A stretch of 64,000 nucleotides of DNA, from positions 124,001-188,000 of the forward strand of contig NZ_BQHJ01000003.1 in assembly GCF_021603645.1 (NCBI RefSeq). The letters are read 5' to 3'. A program made the translations under genes and the position numbers. Below the pieces are notes generated by a model. It was not told where the DNA came from and made no database searches. It saw nothing but the letters and a program-made list of their open reading frames with translations. The number at the start of each line of letters is the position of its first letter. The first letter of the stretch is position 1. The stretch comes from Pseudomonas pseudonitroreducens. Lineage in GTDB: Bacteria; Pseudomonadota; Gammaproteobacteria; Pseudomonadales; Pseudomonadaceae. Below, piece by piece: positions 26,717 to 35,694 of this stretch.

Positions 26717-28084
26717 ATGAGAACAACAAAGATCCTGCTGCACACGGGCGCACTGGCGCTCAGCCTCATCGCCTCCCAGGTGATGGCGGCCGTCTCTGCC
26801 GATGAAGCGGCCAAGCTCGGCACCACCCTGACCCCGATGGGCGCGGAAAAGGCCGGCAACGCCGACGGCAGCATCCCAGCCTGGACCGGTGGCCTGCCGA
26901 AGAACGCCGGCACCGCCGACAGCAAGGGCTTCCTCAGCGATCCGTTCGCCAGCGAGAAGCCGCTGTTCACCATCACCGCGCAGAACATGGACCAGTACAA
27001 GGACAAGCTGACCCCAGGCCAGCAGGCCATGTTCAAGCGCTACCCCGACACCTACAAGATGCCGGTGTACCCGTCGCACCGTACCGCCACCGTGCCGGCC
27101 AACGTGCTCGAGGCGACCAAGAAGAACGCCACCAGCACCAAGCTGCTGCAGGGCGGCAACGGCCTGGAGAACTTCCAGGTGGCCAACCCCTTCCCGATTC
27201 CGAAAGACGGCCTGGAAGTCATCTGGAACCACATCACCCGCTACCGCGGCGGCCATGTGCGTCGCCTGGTGACCCAGGCCACGCCGCAGGTCAACGGCTC
27301 CTACTCGCTGGTGTACTTCCAGGACGAATTCGTCTTCCGCACCGACCTGAAGGACTACGACGCCAGCAAGCCGAGCAACGTGCTGTTCTACTTCAAGCAA
27401 CGCGTGACCGCGCCGGCACGTCTGGCCGGTAACGTGCTGCTGGTGCACGAGACCCTCGACCAGGTCAAGGAACCGCGTCTGGCCTGGCTCTACAACGCCG
27501 GCCAGCGCCGTGTGCGCCGTGCCCCGCAGGTCTCCTACGATGGCCCGGGTACCGCCGCCGACGGCCTGCGTACTTCCGACAACCTGGACATGTACAACGG
27601 TGCGCCGGACCGCTACGACTGGAAACTGGTGGGCAAGCAGGAACTGTACATCCCGTACAACAACTACAAGATGGACGATCCGAAGCTGAAGTATTCGGAC
27701 ATCATCAAGCCCGGCCACCTCAACCAGGACCTGTCCCGCTACGAACTGCACCGTGTGTGGCACGTAGTTGCCACCCTGAAGCCGGGCGAGCGCCACATCT
27801 ACGCCAAGCGTGACTTCTACATCGACGAGGACACCTGGCAGGCCGTGGCCATCGACCACTACGACGGTCGTGGCACCCTGTGGCGCGTTGCCGAGGCGTT
27901 CAACCAGTACTACTACAACTACCAGGTACCGTGGTACACCGCGGAAACCCTGTATGACCTGCTGTCCGGTCGTTACCTGGTGCTGGGTCTGAAGAACGAG
28001 GAGAAATCCGCCTACGACTTCAACTACAGCGCTTCGGAAAGCGACTTCACCCCGGCAGCGCTTCGCCAGGAAGGCGTGCGCTGA
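26717..28084 (+). CDS. DUF1329 periplasmic protein
   Basis: A 455-residue DUF1329 protein with a signal peptide (IASQVMAA, cleavage near residue 22). The mature chain starts VSADEAAKLGTTLTPMGAEKAGN, the family signature, and contains the repeated aromatic and Asp-rich strands (DLKDYDASKP, FNQYYYNYQVPWYTAE) of its LolA-like fold. It is thought to bind a hydrophobic ligand in the periplasm; the partner DUF1302 barrel lies 153 bp upstream. GAGGA at 26702 supports the ATG at 26717, and a strong terminator follows. Confidence 0.9.
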   Translation: MRTTKILLHTGALALSLIASQVMAAVSADEAAKLGTTLTPMGAEKAGNADGSIPAWTGGLPKNAGTADSKGFLSDPFASEKPLFTITAQNMDQYKDKLTPGQQAMFKRYPDTYKMPVYPSHRTATVPANVLEATKKNATSTKLLQGGNGLENFQVANPFPIPKDGLEVIWNHITRYRGGHVRRLVTQATPQVNGSYSLVYFQDEFVFRTDLKDYDASKPSNVLFYFKQRVTAPARLAGNVLLVHETLDQVKEPRLAWLYNAGQRRVRRAPQVSYDGPGTAADGLRTSDNLDMYNGAPDRYDWKLVGKQELYIPYNNYKMDDPKLKYSDIIKPGHLNQDLSRYELHRVWHVVATLKPGERHIYAKRDFYIDEDTWQAVAIDHYDGRGTLWRVAEAFNQYYYNYQVPWYTAETLYDLLSGRYLVLGLKNEEKSAYDFNYSASESDFTPAALRQEGVR

Positions 28085-28116
28085 TCCCCCGATCCCCACG
28101 GGTGGTTCCGCGGTGA

Positions 28117-28147
28117 GAAAAGACCGGCCTTCGGGCCGGTTTTTTTA
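28117..28147 (+). terminator. Intrinsic terminator after the DUF1302-DUF1329 operon
   Basis: ACCGGCC and GGCCGGT pair around TTCG and are followed by seven T. Preceding AGAAAAG extends the stem slightly. Confidence 0.88.
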
Positions 28148-28316
28148 TGGGAAATCATCCATCGGCTGAATGGAGGGTGGAATGTCGGGTGCCTTCCAGT
28201 CACGTTGTGAGCAAAGGTAACAAAATCGACTTCAAATCCCGCCCGCAAGGGGCTAGGCTCCGTCCACAGTGTGACCTTCGTCGATAGCTATAAGAGCTAG
28301 AGCAAGAGCCAGGCCA

Positions 28317-31043
28317 ATGACCGACTTCTCGACTCTGCCAAGACTGACCGATGTTCCCCCCAGTACGGCTGGCAGCCGCTTCTTCCGGCCGCCGCTGCCG
28401 CATGGCCACGTTGCCCGTTCGCGCCTCTGCGAGCGCATGGCCGCGGGCCTGGAGGGACGGCTGATACTGGTGTCTGCACCGGCGGGGTTCGGCAAGAGCT
28501 CCCTCGCCATCGAGTTCTGCCAGACGCTGGAAGGCCAATGGCGCAGTCTGTGGCTGGGGCTCAGTGCAAGGGACAGCGACCCCGGGCGTTTCCTCGAACG
28601 CCTGCTCGAAGGCCTGCGCCTGCATTTCCCCACGCTCGGCGAAGAAGCCCTGGCCCTGCTGAAGATGCGCCAACGCCACCAGCCCTTCGCCTTCGAGGCC
28701 TGGCTCGACGACCTGCTCGATGAGCTGGTGGACAGCCTGTCGGTCGACCGCCCGTTGCTGCTGGTGCTGGACGACTACCACCTGGCCCAGGGCGCGGTGC
28801 TCGACCGCTGCCTGCAGTTCCTCCTCAATCACCAGCCCGCCGGTCTGGTCGTGCTGGTCACCAGCCGCCAACGGCCGGACTGGCACCTCGCACGCCTGCG
28901 CCTGTCGCGGCAGTTGCTGGAATTCACCGAGCAGGACCTGCGCCTGACCGTCGAGGAAACCGCGCAGCTGGTCAGCGCCAACGGCGCGCAACTCGACGAC
29001 AACGCCCTTGATAACCTGGTCGAACGCAGCGAAGGCTGGATCGCCGGTCTGCGCCTGTGGCTGCTGGCCCATGGCGACGAACTGGCGGCCAACGTGCCGG
29101 ATCTCTCCGTCCATGGCGCCGAGGAGCTGATTCGCGACTACCTGCTGGAAGAGGTGATCGACAAGCAGTCGCCGGAGGTTCAGGTATTCCTGGCCCAGAC
29201 CGCGCGCTTCGAGCGCTTTTCTGCCGAGCTCTGCGATGCGCTGCGTGATTCCCACGACAGCGCCGCCATCCTGCGCCATCTGCAGCAGCATCAGGTGTTC
29301 CTGGTGCCGTTGGACGAGCAGGGGCAATGGTTCCGCTATCACCACCTGTTCTCCGACCTGCTGCTGGCGCGTCCGCTGCCTGGCTCCGGGCCTTCGGCCG
29401 CCGCGTTGCACCTGCGCGCGTGCCGCTGGTTCAGTGCCCTGGGGCTGTTCGACGATGCCGTGGAGCAGGCCTTGCGCGCCGGCCACCCGGAAGTCGCGGC
29501 GAGCCTGGTACAGAGTCTGTCCGAGGAGCAACTGCTGGCCGAGCAGAACGTCGCCACGCTGTTGCGCTGGAAGATGGACCTGCCCGACAGCCTGCTGGCC
29601 AGCACGCCGCGCCTCATCGTGCTGTACAGCTGGGCCCTGGCGCTGGCCTGCCAGCTGGATGCGGCGGAGGAGCTGGCAGCGCAATTGGCGCGCTTCCTGC
29701 CGGCCGCCGATCACGCCACCCAGCGCGATCTGCTGGCGCAATGGCAGGCGCTGGCGGGTGTGATTGCCCGTGGCCGCGGCGAGATCGAAGCAGCCGAGCG
29801 GCACTGCGAGGAGGCCATGCTCGGGCTCGGCCCGGAACGCTTCGGCCCGCGCCTGCTGTGCCTGTCGACCCTGAGCAACCTGGCCATCGTGCGTGACGAC
29901 CTGTGGCGCGCCCGCGGGCTCAATCGGGAAGCCCTGGAGCTTGCGCAACGTTTCGGCAACCCGCTGTTCGAGGCCATGGTGCACTACGACCGTGCCCGCG
30001 TATTGCAGGCACGCGGCGAGGTGCTGCGGGCCGAGGAAGAGGTGCGTCAGGGCCTGGCGCGGCTATCCGGTCTGTCCTCCCAGCGCCGTTATGCGGTGCG
30101 TGGCCGGCTGATGCTGTACCAGGGGTACCTGAGCAGCCTTGCGCTGCAGCCGGACGAGGCGCGCAAATACCTCAAGGCCGGTATCGAGGAGGCCCGTGCC
30201 TGCCGCGATATCAGCCTGGTGATCGGTTTCTGCGTGCTGGCCAGCCTGGAAGGGCGGCTGGGCAATTACACCCGTGCCTTCGGCCACCTCGCCGAGGTCG
30301 AGCGGATGATGCATGTGTGGGACGTGCCGCCGGTGTACTACCTGTCGGCCATCACCCTGATCAAGTGCGAGCTCTGGCTGGGCCAGGGCCAGATCGAGCT
30401 GGCCAGCGCCTGGCTGGAGCGCCTGCGCGACACCTACACCGGTGACGAACCGGCCACCCCGCCGGAATGCTCGCCGCAACTGCCGCGCAACGTGGAGATG
30501 CTCCAGGCCCAACTGGAGCGCCGCGAAGGCCGCATGGCCGATGCCCAAGCGCGACTGCGCGCCGTGGCCAGCGGCGCCCTGCAAGGCGGTGCGCAGTTGC
30601 AGGCGCGCTTCGCCCAGGGCCAGTTGGTCGCTCTGTTGCTGCAGGACGGCCGCGAGCGCGAGGCGTCCTTCGAGTTGGGCGAATGCCTGAGCGGCCTGGC
30701 GGTCGGCTTGTTGATCCCCTTGCACGAAGTACTGCTGCAGCACCCGGAATGGTTGCGCGAACAACTGGCGGTAAGGGCTTCCGCGCCGGCGATCGATGCG
30801 CTGCGCGAGCGCCTGCCGGCCCTGCCGGAGCGTGGCGCGGTGCTCACCGACTGCCTGAGTGGTCGCGAGCTGGCGGTGCTGGAGCTGATCGCCCAGGGTT
30901 GTTCGAACCAGGAAATCAGCGAGCGCCTGTTCATCTCCCTGCACACCGTGAAGAGCCATGCCCGGCATATCAACGACAAGCTTGGCGTTGAGCGCCGCAC
31001 CCAGGCGGTGGCGCGGGCGAAGGAGATGGGGCTGTTGCGCTAG
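28317..31043 (+). CDS. MalT-type LuxR-family transcriptional activator
   Basis: A 908-residue STAND-type activator of the MalT/AlkS class. An N-terminal ATPase has Walker A APAGFGKSS (Lys60) and Walker B LLLVLDDYH near 148; then come helical TPR-like repeats (about 350-800) that sense the inducer; the C-terminus has the LuxR helix-turn-helix LSGRELAVLELIAQGCSNQE and ERLFISLHTVKSHARHIN. Such proteins bind ATP and an inducer and activate nearby operons. Its position beside the acyl-CoA ligase, DUF1302 and DUF1329 genes makes it their likely activator, as in PA3921. No strong ribosome site precedes the ATG at 28317, so translation may be weak. Confidence 0.92.
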   Translation: MTDFSTLPRLTDVPPSTAGSRFFRPPLPHGHVARSRLCERMAAGLEGRLILVSAPAGFGKSSLAIEFCQTLEGQWRSLWLGLSARDSDPGRFLERLLEGLRLHFPTLGEEALALLKMRQRHQPFAFEAWLDDLLDELVDSLSVDRPLLLVLDDYHLAQGAVLDRCLQFLLNHQPAGLVVLVTSRQRPDWHLARLRLSRQLLEFTEQDLRLTVEETAQLVSANGAQLDDNALDNLVERSEGWIAGLRLWLLAHGDELAANVPDLSVHGAEELIRDYLLEEVIDKQSPEVQVFLAQTARFERFSAELCDALRDSHDSAAILRHLQQHQVFLVPLDEQGQWFRYHHLFSDLLLARPLPGSGPSAAALHLRACRWFSALGLFDDAVEQALRAGHPEVAASLVQSLSEEQLLAEQNVATLLRWKMDLPDSLLASTPRLIVLYSWALALACQLDAAEELAAQLARFLPAADHATQRDLLAQWQALAGVIARGRGEIEAAERHCEEAMLGLGPERFGPRLLCLSTLSNLAIVRDDLWRARGLNREALELAQRFGNPLFEAMVHYDRARVLQARGEVLRAEEEVRQGLARLSGLSSQRRYAVRGRLMLYQGYLSSLALQPDEARKYLKAGIEEARACRDISLVIGFCVLASLEGRLGNYTRAFGHLAEVERMMHVWDVPPVYYLSAITLIKCELWLGQGQIELASAWLERLRDTYTGDEPATPPECSPQLPRNVEMLQAQLERREGRMADAQARLRAVASGALQGGAQLQARFAQGQLVALLLQDGREREASFELGECLSGLAVGLLIPLHEVLLQHPEWLREQLAVRASAPAIDALRERLPALPERGAVLTDCLSGRELAVLELIAQGCSNQEISERLFISLHTVKSHARHINDKLGVERRTQAVARAKEMGLLR

Positions 31044-31078
31044 GGCGCTGGCCAAACCTTCCGACGTCAACGGCTGGT

Positions 31079-31300
31079 GTAGGAGCGGACTCTGTCCGCG
31101 ATTGGCCTGAGACGCCACAGCGGGTGGGAAGCGATCGCGGGCATGGCCCGCTCCTGCGAGATACATCTGCACTCGTGGCGGCCCTCACCCTAACCCTCTC
31201 CCAGGGGGAGAGGGGACCGTTCGGCGCAGAATCAAACCAAGGTGTCAGCCGGCACGGACGGCTCCCTCTCCCTCCGGGAGAGGGCTGGGGTGAGGGTGCC
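31079..31300. repeat. Composite intergenic repeats, families C and D
   Basis: 31079-31160 is a family C pair (GTAGGAGCGGACTCTGTCCG and GGCCCGCTCCTGCGAG). 31181-31300 is family D (CCCTCTCCCAGGGGGAGAGG and CCCTCTCCCTCCGGGAGAGG). Between the D arms lies the same spacer block as at 8250-8280, including GTCAGCCGGCACGGACGGCT. No gene is present between 31044 and 31365. Confidence 0.78.
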
Positions 31301-31365
31301 GAGCCGTGGGCTCCGATGCTGGGCTGATCTTCAGCTATCTAAACAGCGATCCGCTGGCTCCAGGC

Positions 31366-32235
31366 TCACATCCCCTTCTTCTCCACCTCTTCCGGCGCAC
31401 TCAGATCCAGCCCCTTGGGCACTGCCTGCCCCTTGGCCGGCGCAGCCAACTGTCTTTGCACATCCGCCTGGATCGCCTGCAGCACCGGCAGCAGGTCGCG
31501 CATGTTCTCGCGCACTTCCGGATAAGCATGTTTCTGCGCCAGTTCGTCCACGCGCATCAGCAGTTGCACGCGCACTTCCGGTGGCAGGTGGATGAACAGC
31601 TCGGGCAATTGCTTGGCCAGTTCGGCGCTGTAGAGCACCAGGTCCTGGCGATCGAACTGCGCGGTCAGGCCGAGGTAGTCCAGCGCGCTGCTGGTCAGCA
31701 TCGAGGCGGCGGCCTTGGCTTCCTGCATGCCCTGCAGGCGCACCGGATTGCGCTGCTCGCTCTGCGCCAGGGTCATCCAGAACTCCACCGTCAGGTTGAA
31801 CAGGATCGCCTGTTCGCGCAGCGAGTAGCTCATCAGGCCCAGCGCCTCGGCGCCGTAGGGCTGCTTGGCGGCGCGGAAGTTGAAGTACAGGCGCATCAGC
31901 TCCTTGAGCTTGAACAGCACCTCGCGCGCCTCGTTCTGCCTCAGCTCCAGCGGGGCATAGATGTTCAGCTGCGGGCGGAAGTTCTCCTCGCTGACCATGC
32001 GCTGGTAGATCGGCCCGGTGAACTCGCCGCTGCGCCGGGGCAGGCCGTTGACCTGGGTTTCGTCGATCTTCTTCAGCGCGTCGATCAGCGCCTGGTAGTC
32101 GGCGCTGGTCCAGGTGCGCTGGATGTCGGGAATCTTCTGGCCCAGGTAATAGAGGTCGGCGGACAGGGCAGGGCGGCACAGGAACAGCAACAGGACGGCC
32201 AGCGGCCACAGCGAACGGCGAGTGAGGATCGGCAC
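31366..32235 (-). CDS. Hypothetical periplasmic protein
   Basis: A 289-residue protein with a clear signal peptide (LWPLAVLLLFLCRPALSA, cleavage near residue 25), so secreted to the periplasm. The mature part is mainly helical with a heptad-like charge pattern (FKLKELMRLYFNFRAAKQ) and ends in an alanine/proline-rich acidic tail, APEEVEKKGM. I do not recognise a family. There is one cysteine, in the leader. It is divergent from the alpha/beta hydrolase gene across 162 bp and lies downstream of repeat families C and D. Function unknown. Confidence 0.78.
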   Translation of the reverse strand: MPILTRRSLWPLAVLLLFLCRPALSADLYYLGQKIPDIQRTWTSADYQALIDALKKIDETQVNGLPRRSGEFTGPIYQRMVSEENFRPQLNIYAPLELRQNEAREVLFKLKELMRLYFNFRAAKQPYGAEALGLMSYSLREQAILFNLTVEFWMTLAQSEQRNPVRLQGMQEAKAAASMLTSSALDYLGLTAQFDRQDLVLYSAELAKQLPELFIHLPPEVRVQLLMRVDELAQKHAYPEVRENMRDLLPVLQAIQADVQRQLAAPAKGQAVPKGLDLSAPEEVEKKGM

Positions 32236-32397
32236 GAACGGGCTTTCCTTGCGCGAGGGCGGGTCGGGCTAGGTTAGCGGGGTGCAAGGCCTGCGTCATC
32301 CCGTGGCGTGCCTCGACACTACCTAGGTTGGGCGCGGTGGCATGGGCGCTGTGGTGTGATTGGGCTTTAGAACAACAAGCACGGGAGTCACTCGTCC

Positions 32398-33336
32398 ATG
32401 ACCGCCACATTGTCTGTGCAACCGCCGCTGGCCGAGGGCCTGGCCCGCTACGGTTTCGGCCCGCTGCCGCTGGCTGCGCTGAAGGCACGCTACGCCTCGC
32501 CCGAATCCGGTTCGAAGTTCATCCACGTCGACGGCTTCGACATCCACTACCGCGACGAAGGCCACCCGGACAAGCCGGTGCTGGTGATGGTCCACGGCGT
32601 GATGGCCTCGCTGCACACCTGGGACGGTTGGGTAGCCGAGCTGTCCGGGCACTTCCGCATCATCCGCCTCGACGTGCCCGGCTTCGGCCTTACCGGCGGT
32701 GGCCAGGACCGCGAGTACGACGGCGAGCGCCTGGTCAAGGTGTTCGGCCTGTTCCTCGACCGCCTGGACCTCAAGCAGGTGTCCATCGCCGGCAACTCGC
32801 TGGGCGGCTACATCGCCTGGAACTACGCGCTGGCCAATGCACACCGCGTCGAGCGGCTGATCCTCATCGACCCGGCCGGCTACTACATGCAGAAGGTCCC
32901 GCTGATGATCGCCAGCGCGGTGTTGCCCGGCGCCGGCATCATGATGCCGATGTGGATGCCGCGCGCCCTGGTGGCCCAGGGCATCAAGGAAGTCTACGGC
33001 GATGCGCGCAAGATCAAGCCGGGGGTGATCGACCGCTATTACGACATCAGCCGCCGGCCGGGCAATCGCCGCGCGATGATCGACATCTTCCGCGTGCTGG
33101 TGAAGGCCAACCGCGAGGAACTGCCCACCACTCCCAATCGCGTGGCTGCACTGAAGGTGCCGACCCTGCTGATGTGGGGCGAGCGCGACCGCTGGATCTC
33201 GCCGCGCCATGTACCGATGTGGCAGCGCGACGTGCCGGGCATCGAGGTGAAGGTCTATCCGGGCGTGGGGCATATCCCGATGGAGGAAATCCCCGAGGAA
33301 TCGGCAGCGGATGCGCTGCGCTTCCTGCATGCCTGA
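32398..33336 (+). CDS. Alpha/beta-fold hydrolase
   Basis: A 312-residue alpha/beta hydrolase. The oxyanion loop VHGVMAS is near residue 65, the nucleophile elbow GNSLGG near 140, the acid in WGERDRWI near 260, and the catalytic His in GVGHIPMEE near 291; all are intact. The cap region (about 160-235) includes MMPMWMPRAL and YDISRRPGNRR. Substrate is unknown; esterase or haloalkane-like activity is plausible. It begins at ATG 32398 close to CACGGGAG. It is a single gene ending in an intrinsic terminator; 320 bp further on is the PF10118 hydrolase gene. Confidence 0.9.
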   Translation: MTATLSVQPPLAEGLARYGFGPLPLAALKARYASPESGSKFIHVDGFDIHYRDEGHPDKPVLVMVHGVMASLHTWDGWVAELSGHFRIIRLDVPGFGLTGGGQDREYDGERLVKVFGLFLDRLDLKQVSIAGNSLGGYIAWNYALANAHRVERLILIDPAGYYMQKVPLMIASAVLPGAGIMMPMWMPRALVAQGIKEVYGDARKIKPGVIDRYYDISRRPGNRRAMIDIFRVLVKANREELPTTPNRVAALKVPTLLMWGERDRWISPRHVPMWQRDVPGIEVKVYPGVGHIPMEEIPEESAADALRFLHA

Positions 33337-33353
33337 CTGTTGATCGCCCCAAG

Positions 33354-33381
33354 AAAAAGCCCGGCCAAGTGCCGGGCTTTT
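33354..33381 (+). terminator. Intrinsic terminator after the alpha/beta hydrolase
   Basis: AAAAGCCCGGC and GCCGGGCTTTT pair around a short CAAGT loop, 17 bp after the stop. Confidence 0.85.
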
Positions 33382-33445
33382 CGTTCTGCCGAATTGCTTT
33401 TCGAAGGGTGAATAACGCGTCAGCGTTATCCGCCATGCAACGGCC

Positions 33446-33480
33446 GGCGGATAACCTGTTCCAGGTTATGCGCCCTACGG
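33446..33480. repeat. Family E repeat, copy 1
   Basis: CGGCGGATAACCTGTTCC followed by AGGTTATGCGCCCTACG. A near copy with TAATCCGTTCCGGGTTATGC is at 58902-58936. Both lie next to family A or B repeats; origin unknown. Confidence 0.6.
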
Positions 33481-33499
33481 TCCTGTCCAAGTGCTTTTC

Positions 33500-33581
33500 G
33501 TAGGATGGTGTGGAGCGAAGCGATACCCATCAGTTCCCGCGCGCCGACAGCATGGGTATCGCTACGCTCCACCCATCCTAC
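33500..33581. repeat. Family A REP-type repeat
   Basis: GTAGGATGG and CCATCCTAC arms around inverted GATACCCAT and ATGGGTATC cores, in the gap before the PF10118 hydrolase. Confidence 0.85.
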
Positions 33582-33655
33582 GGGGAAGTTCGCAGTCAGT
33601 ACTGGAAACAAAACCGCCCCGACAGGGCGGGGCGGTGTTCGAAGCGCGGCGCGGA

Positions 33656-34528
33656 TCAGCCGGCGTGTGCCAGCGGCTGCGGGTCGTATTCCTTGCGCAC
33701 CTCGTACAGCACGTCGAGGTTGTTGTGCTGCCAGGGGTGGAAGTCCGACTTGAAGAAGTCCAGGTACTCGCGCAGCAGCGGGCGGAACACGCCGTGCTTG
33801 CCCCAGGTCCACTTGATGCCGTCGCGCCAGACACGCCAGTTCCACAGCAGGCCGTCGACCTTGAGCATGTGCACCAGGCCACGGAAGGTATCCAGCACGA
33901 AGAAGAAGGTCGCCATGCGCATCGCCCGGCGCAGCAGCTTGCGGCTGCCACAGACCTGGTTGTAGACGTCGAAGGCCACCGCCTTGTGCTCGGTTTCCTC
34001 CAGTGCGTGCCAGCGCCACAGGCGCTGCATCACCGGGTCGGCGCCGTCCATGGTGCGCGGATCGGTCAGCAGCCCGTTGGCCATGATCGCGGTGATGTGC
34101 TCCAGCGCCGCGGTCGCGGCCAGTTGGCGGCGTGCCGGGAACTTCTTCTGGGTGAAGCGGATACGTGCCTGGGCGCGTTTCTCGATGGCGGTGACGTCGT
34201 AGCCCAGGTCGCGCAGGCGCTGGCTATAGGTCAGGTGCTCGCGGCTGTGATGGCCTTCCTGGCCGATAAAGCCACGGATCTGCTCCTTGAGCACCGGGTC
34301 GGTGATCTGGTCGCGGAACTGCCGCACCGAGTCGATGAAGAAGCGTTCGCCGTCGGGGAACAGCACCGACATGGCGTCGAACAGGTGGGACTTGAAGGCG
34401 TCTCCGCCGTGCCAGTGACGCGGCAGCGGATCAGGCAGATCGAAGTCCATGTGCCGGGGCTTGATCTCCAGTCCTGCGGGGGTGGTGCTGGCCATGGCGG
34501 CTCCAGTGTGGTGGTTGTCCATGGTCAT
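33656..34528 (-). CDS. PF10118-type metal-dependent hydrolase
   Basis: A 290-residue protein of the predicted metal-dependent hydrolase family PF10118. The helical core carries the conserved metal ligands: GQEGHHSREH (about residues 91-100), AALEHITA (about 140-147) and WHALEETEHKAVAFD (about 175-190), a ferritin-like His/Glu pattern. Reaction is unknown; a di-iron oxidase or hydrolase fits. The start is the ATG at 34528 or 34522, both plausible. It is transcribed divergently from an AraC regulator only 88 bp away, which suggests regulation by that protein. Confidence 0.9.
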   Translation of the reverse strand: MTMDNHHTGAAMASTTPAGLEIKPRHMDFDLPDPLPRHWHGGDAFKSHLFDAMSVLFPDGERFFIDSVRQFRDQITDPVLKEQIRGFIGQEGHHSREHLTYSQRLRDLGYDVTAIEKRAQARIRFTQKKFPARRQLAATAALEHITAIMANGLLTDPRTMDGADPVMQRLWRWHALEETEHKAVAFDVYNQVCGSRKLLRRAMRMATFFFVLDTFRGLVHMLKVDGLLWNWRVWRDGIKWTWGKHGVFRPLLREYLDFFKSDFHPWQHNNLDVLYEVRKEYDPQPLAHAG

Positions 34529-34616
34529 TACTCTGGGCTTGTAGGGAAAGCGTCACAAGGTTATTGTCTGCCAACTTTCCGGTCATATCCGGCCAGCGGT
34601 CAACATAAGAAGAACG

Positions 34617-35633
34617 ATGAAACAACCGCTCAATTTCACCGCCGAACTGGTGCCGGTCGCCTATGCGCAGGCGCTCCTCGATCTCGCCGAAGAGCTTGGC
34701 GTGCCGCGTGCGCGTCTGTTCGAGCTGGCCCGCGTGCGCCCCGAGGTACTGCAGAGCCCCAACGGTCGGTTGTCCTTCGTCGATTTCCACCAGCTGTCCA
34801 GCGCCGCCCTGGCGCACTGCAACGAACCCGCCTTCGGCCTGCTGCTGGGGCAGCGGCTGAACGTCTCCACCCACGGCATCCTCGGCTACGCGGTGCTGTC
34901 CAGCGCCAACCTCGAGCGCGCCATCGCCTTCGCCCTGAAGTACTACCGCGTGCTCGGCCTGGCCTACGATCTGGAGATGGTGGAAGACGGCGGCGTGTCC
35001 TACCTGCGTGCCAGCGAGTCGATCCCCCTCGGCCCGACCAGCCGCTTCGCCGCCGAGGGCCTGATGACCAGCCTGCACACCATCGCCCGCTTCCTGGTCG
35101 GCGAGCCGCTGCAGGGCGTCAGCGTTGGCTTTGCCTACGCCGAACCGGACTACGCCGAGCGCTACGCCGAGGTATTCGGCGGCGAGGTGCTGTTCGATCA
35201 ACCGTTTCACTTCATCGGCCTGCCCAGCGAGTACCTGGCGCGGCCCATGGCGCTGGCCAACCCGGCCACGGTGCAGATGTGCGAGCAGCAGTGCGAGGCG
35301 CTGCTGGCCACGCTGGACGTGCAGGAAGGCCTGCTGACGCGCATCCGCCGCCTGCTGCTGGCGCGCCCCGGCGAGTTTCCCGACCTGGAGGCCGTGGCCG
35401 CCGACCTGCACACCAGCGGCCGCAGCCTGCGTCGACATCTTTCCAACCTGGGCACCACCTACCAGGAAGTGCTCGACGACGTGCGCAAGCGCCTGGCCCT
35501 GCAGTACCTCACCACCACGCACCTGCCGCTCTACGAAATCGCCCTGCTGCTGGGCTTCAACGACCCGTCGAACTTCCGCCGGGCGTTCCGCAAATGGACC
35601 GGCAAGCTGCCCACCGACTACCGCGAAGACTGA
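34617..35633 (+). CDS. AraC-family transcriptional regulator (arabinose-binding-like domain)
   Basis: A 338-residue regulator. Its N-terminal 210 residues form the PF12625-type domain (opening LLDLAEELGVPRARLFE and STHGILGYAVLSSANLERAI) found in regulators such as OruR and ArgR-like proteins; the C-terminus has two AraC helix-turn-helix units, LEAVAADLHTSGRSLRRHLS and LYEIALLLGFNDPSNFRRAF. The effector is unknown. Its neighbour across the 88-bp divergent gap is the PF10118 hydrolase, a common pairing, so it likely controls that gene. Confidence 0.92.
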   Translation: MKQPLNFTAELVPVAYAQALLDLAEELGVPRARLFELARVRPEVLQSPNGRLSFVDFHQLSSAALAHCNEPAFGLLLGQRLNVSTHGILGYAVLSSANLERAIAFALKYYRVLGLAYDLEMVEDGGVSYLRASESIPLGPTSRFAAEGLMTSLHTIARFLVGEPLQGVSVGFAYAEPDYAERYAEVFGGEVLFDQPFHFIGLPSEYLARPMALANPATVQMCEQQCEALLATLDVQEGLLTRIRRLLLARPGEFPDLEAVAADLHTSGRSLRRHLSNLGTTYQEVLDDVRKRLALQYLTTTHLPLYEIALLLGFNDPSNFRRAFRKWTGKLPTDYRED

Positions 35634-35694
35634 GCCCGAGCTGGGCACGGCTGCCAAGGGGCCGCCGTGCTGATGGCTGGGCTTCGCGGTGATC

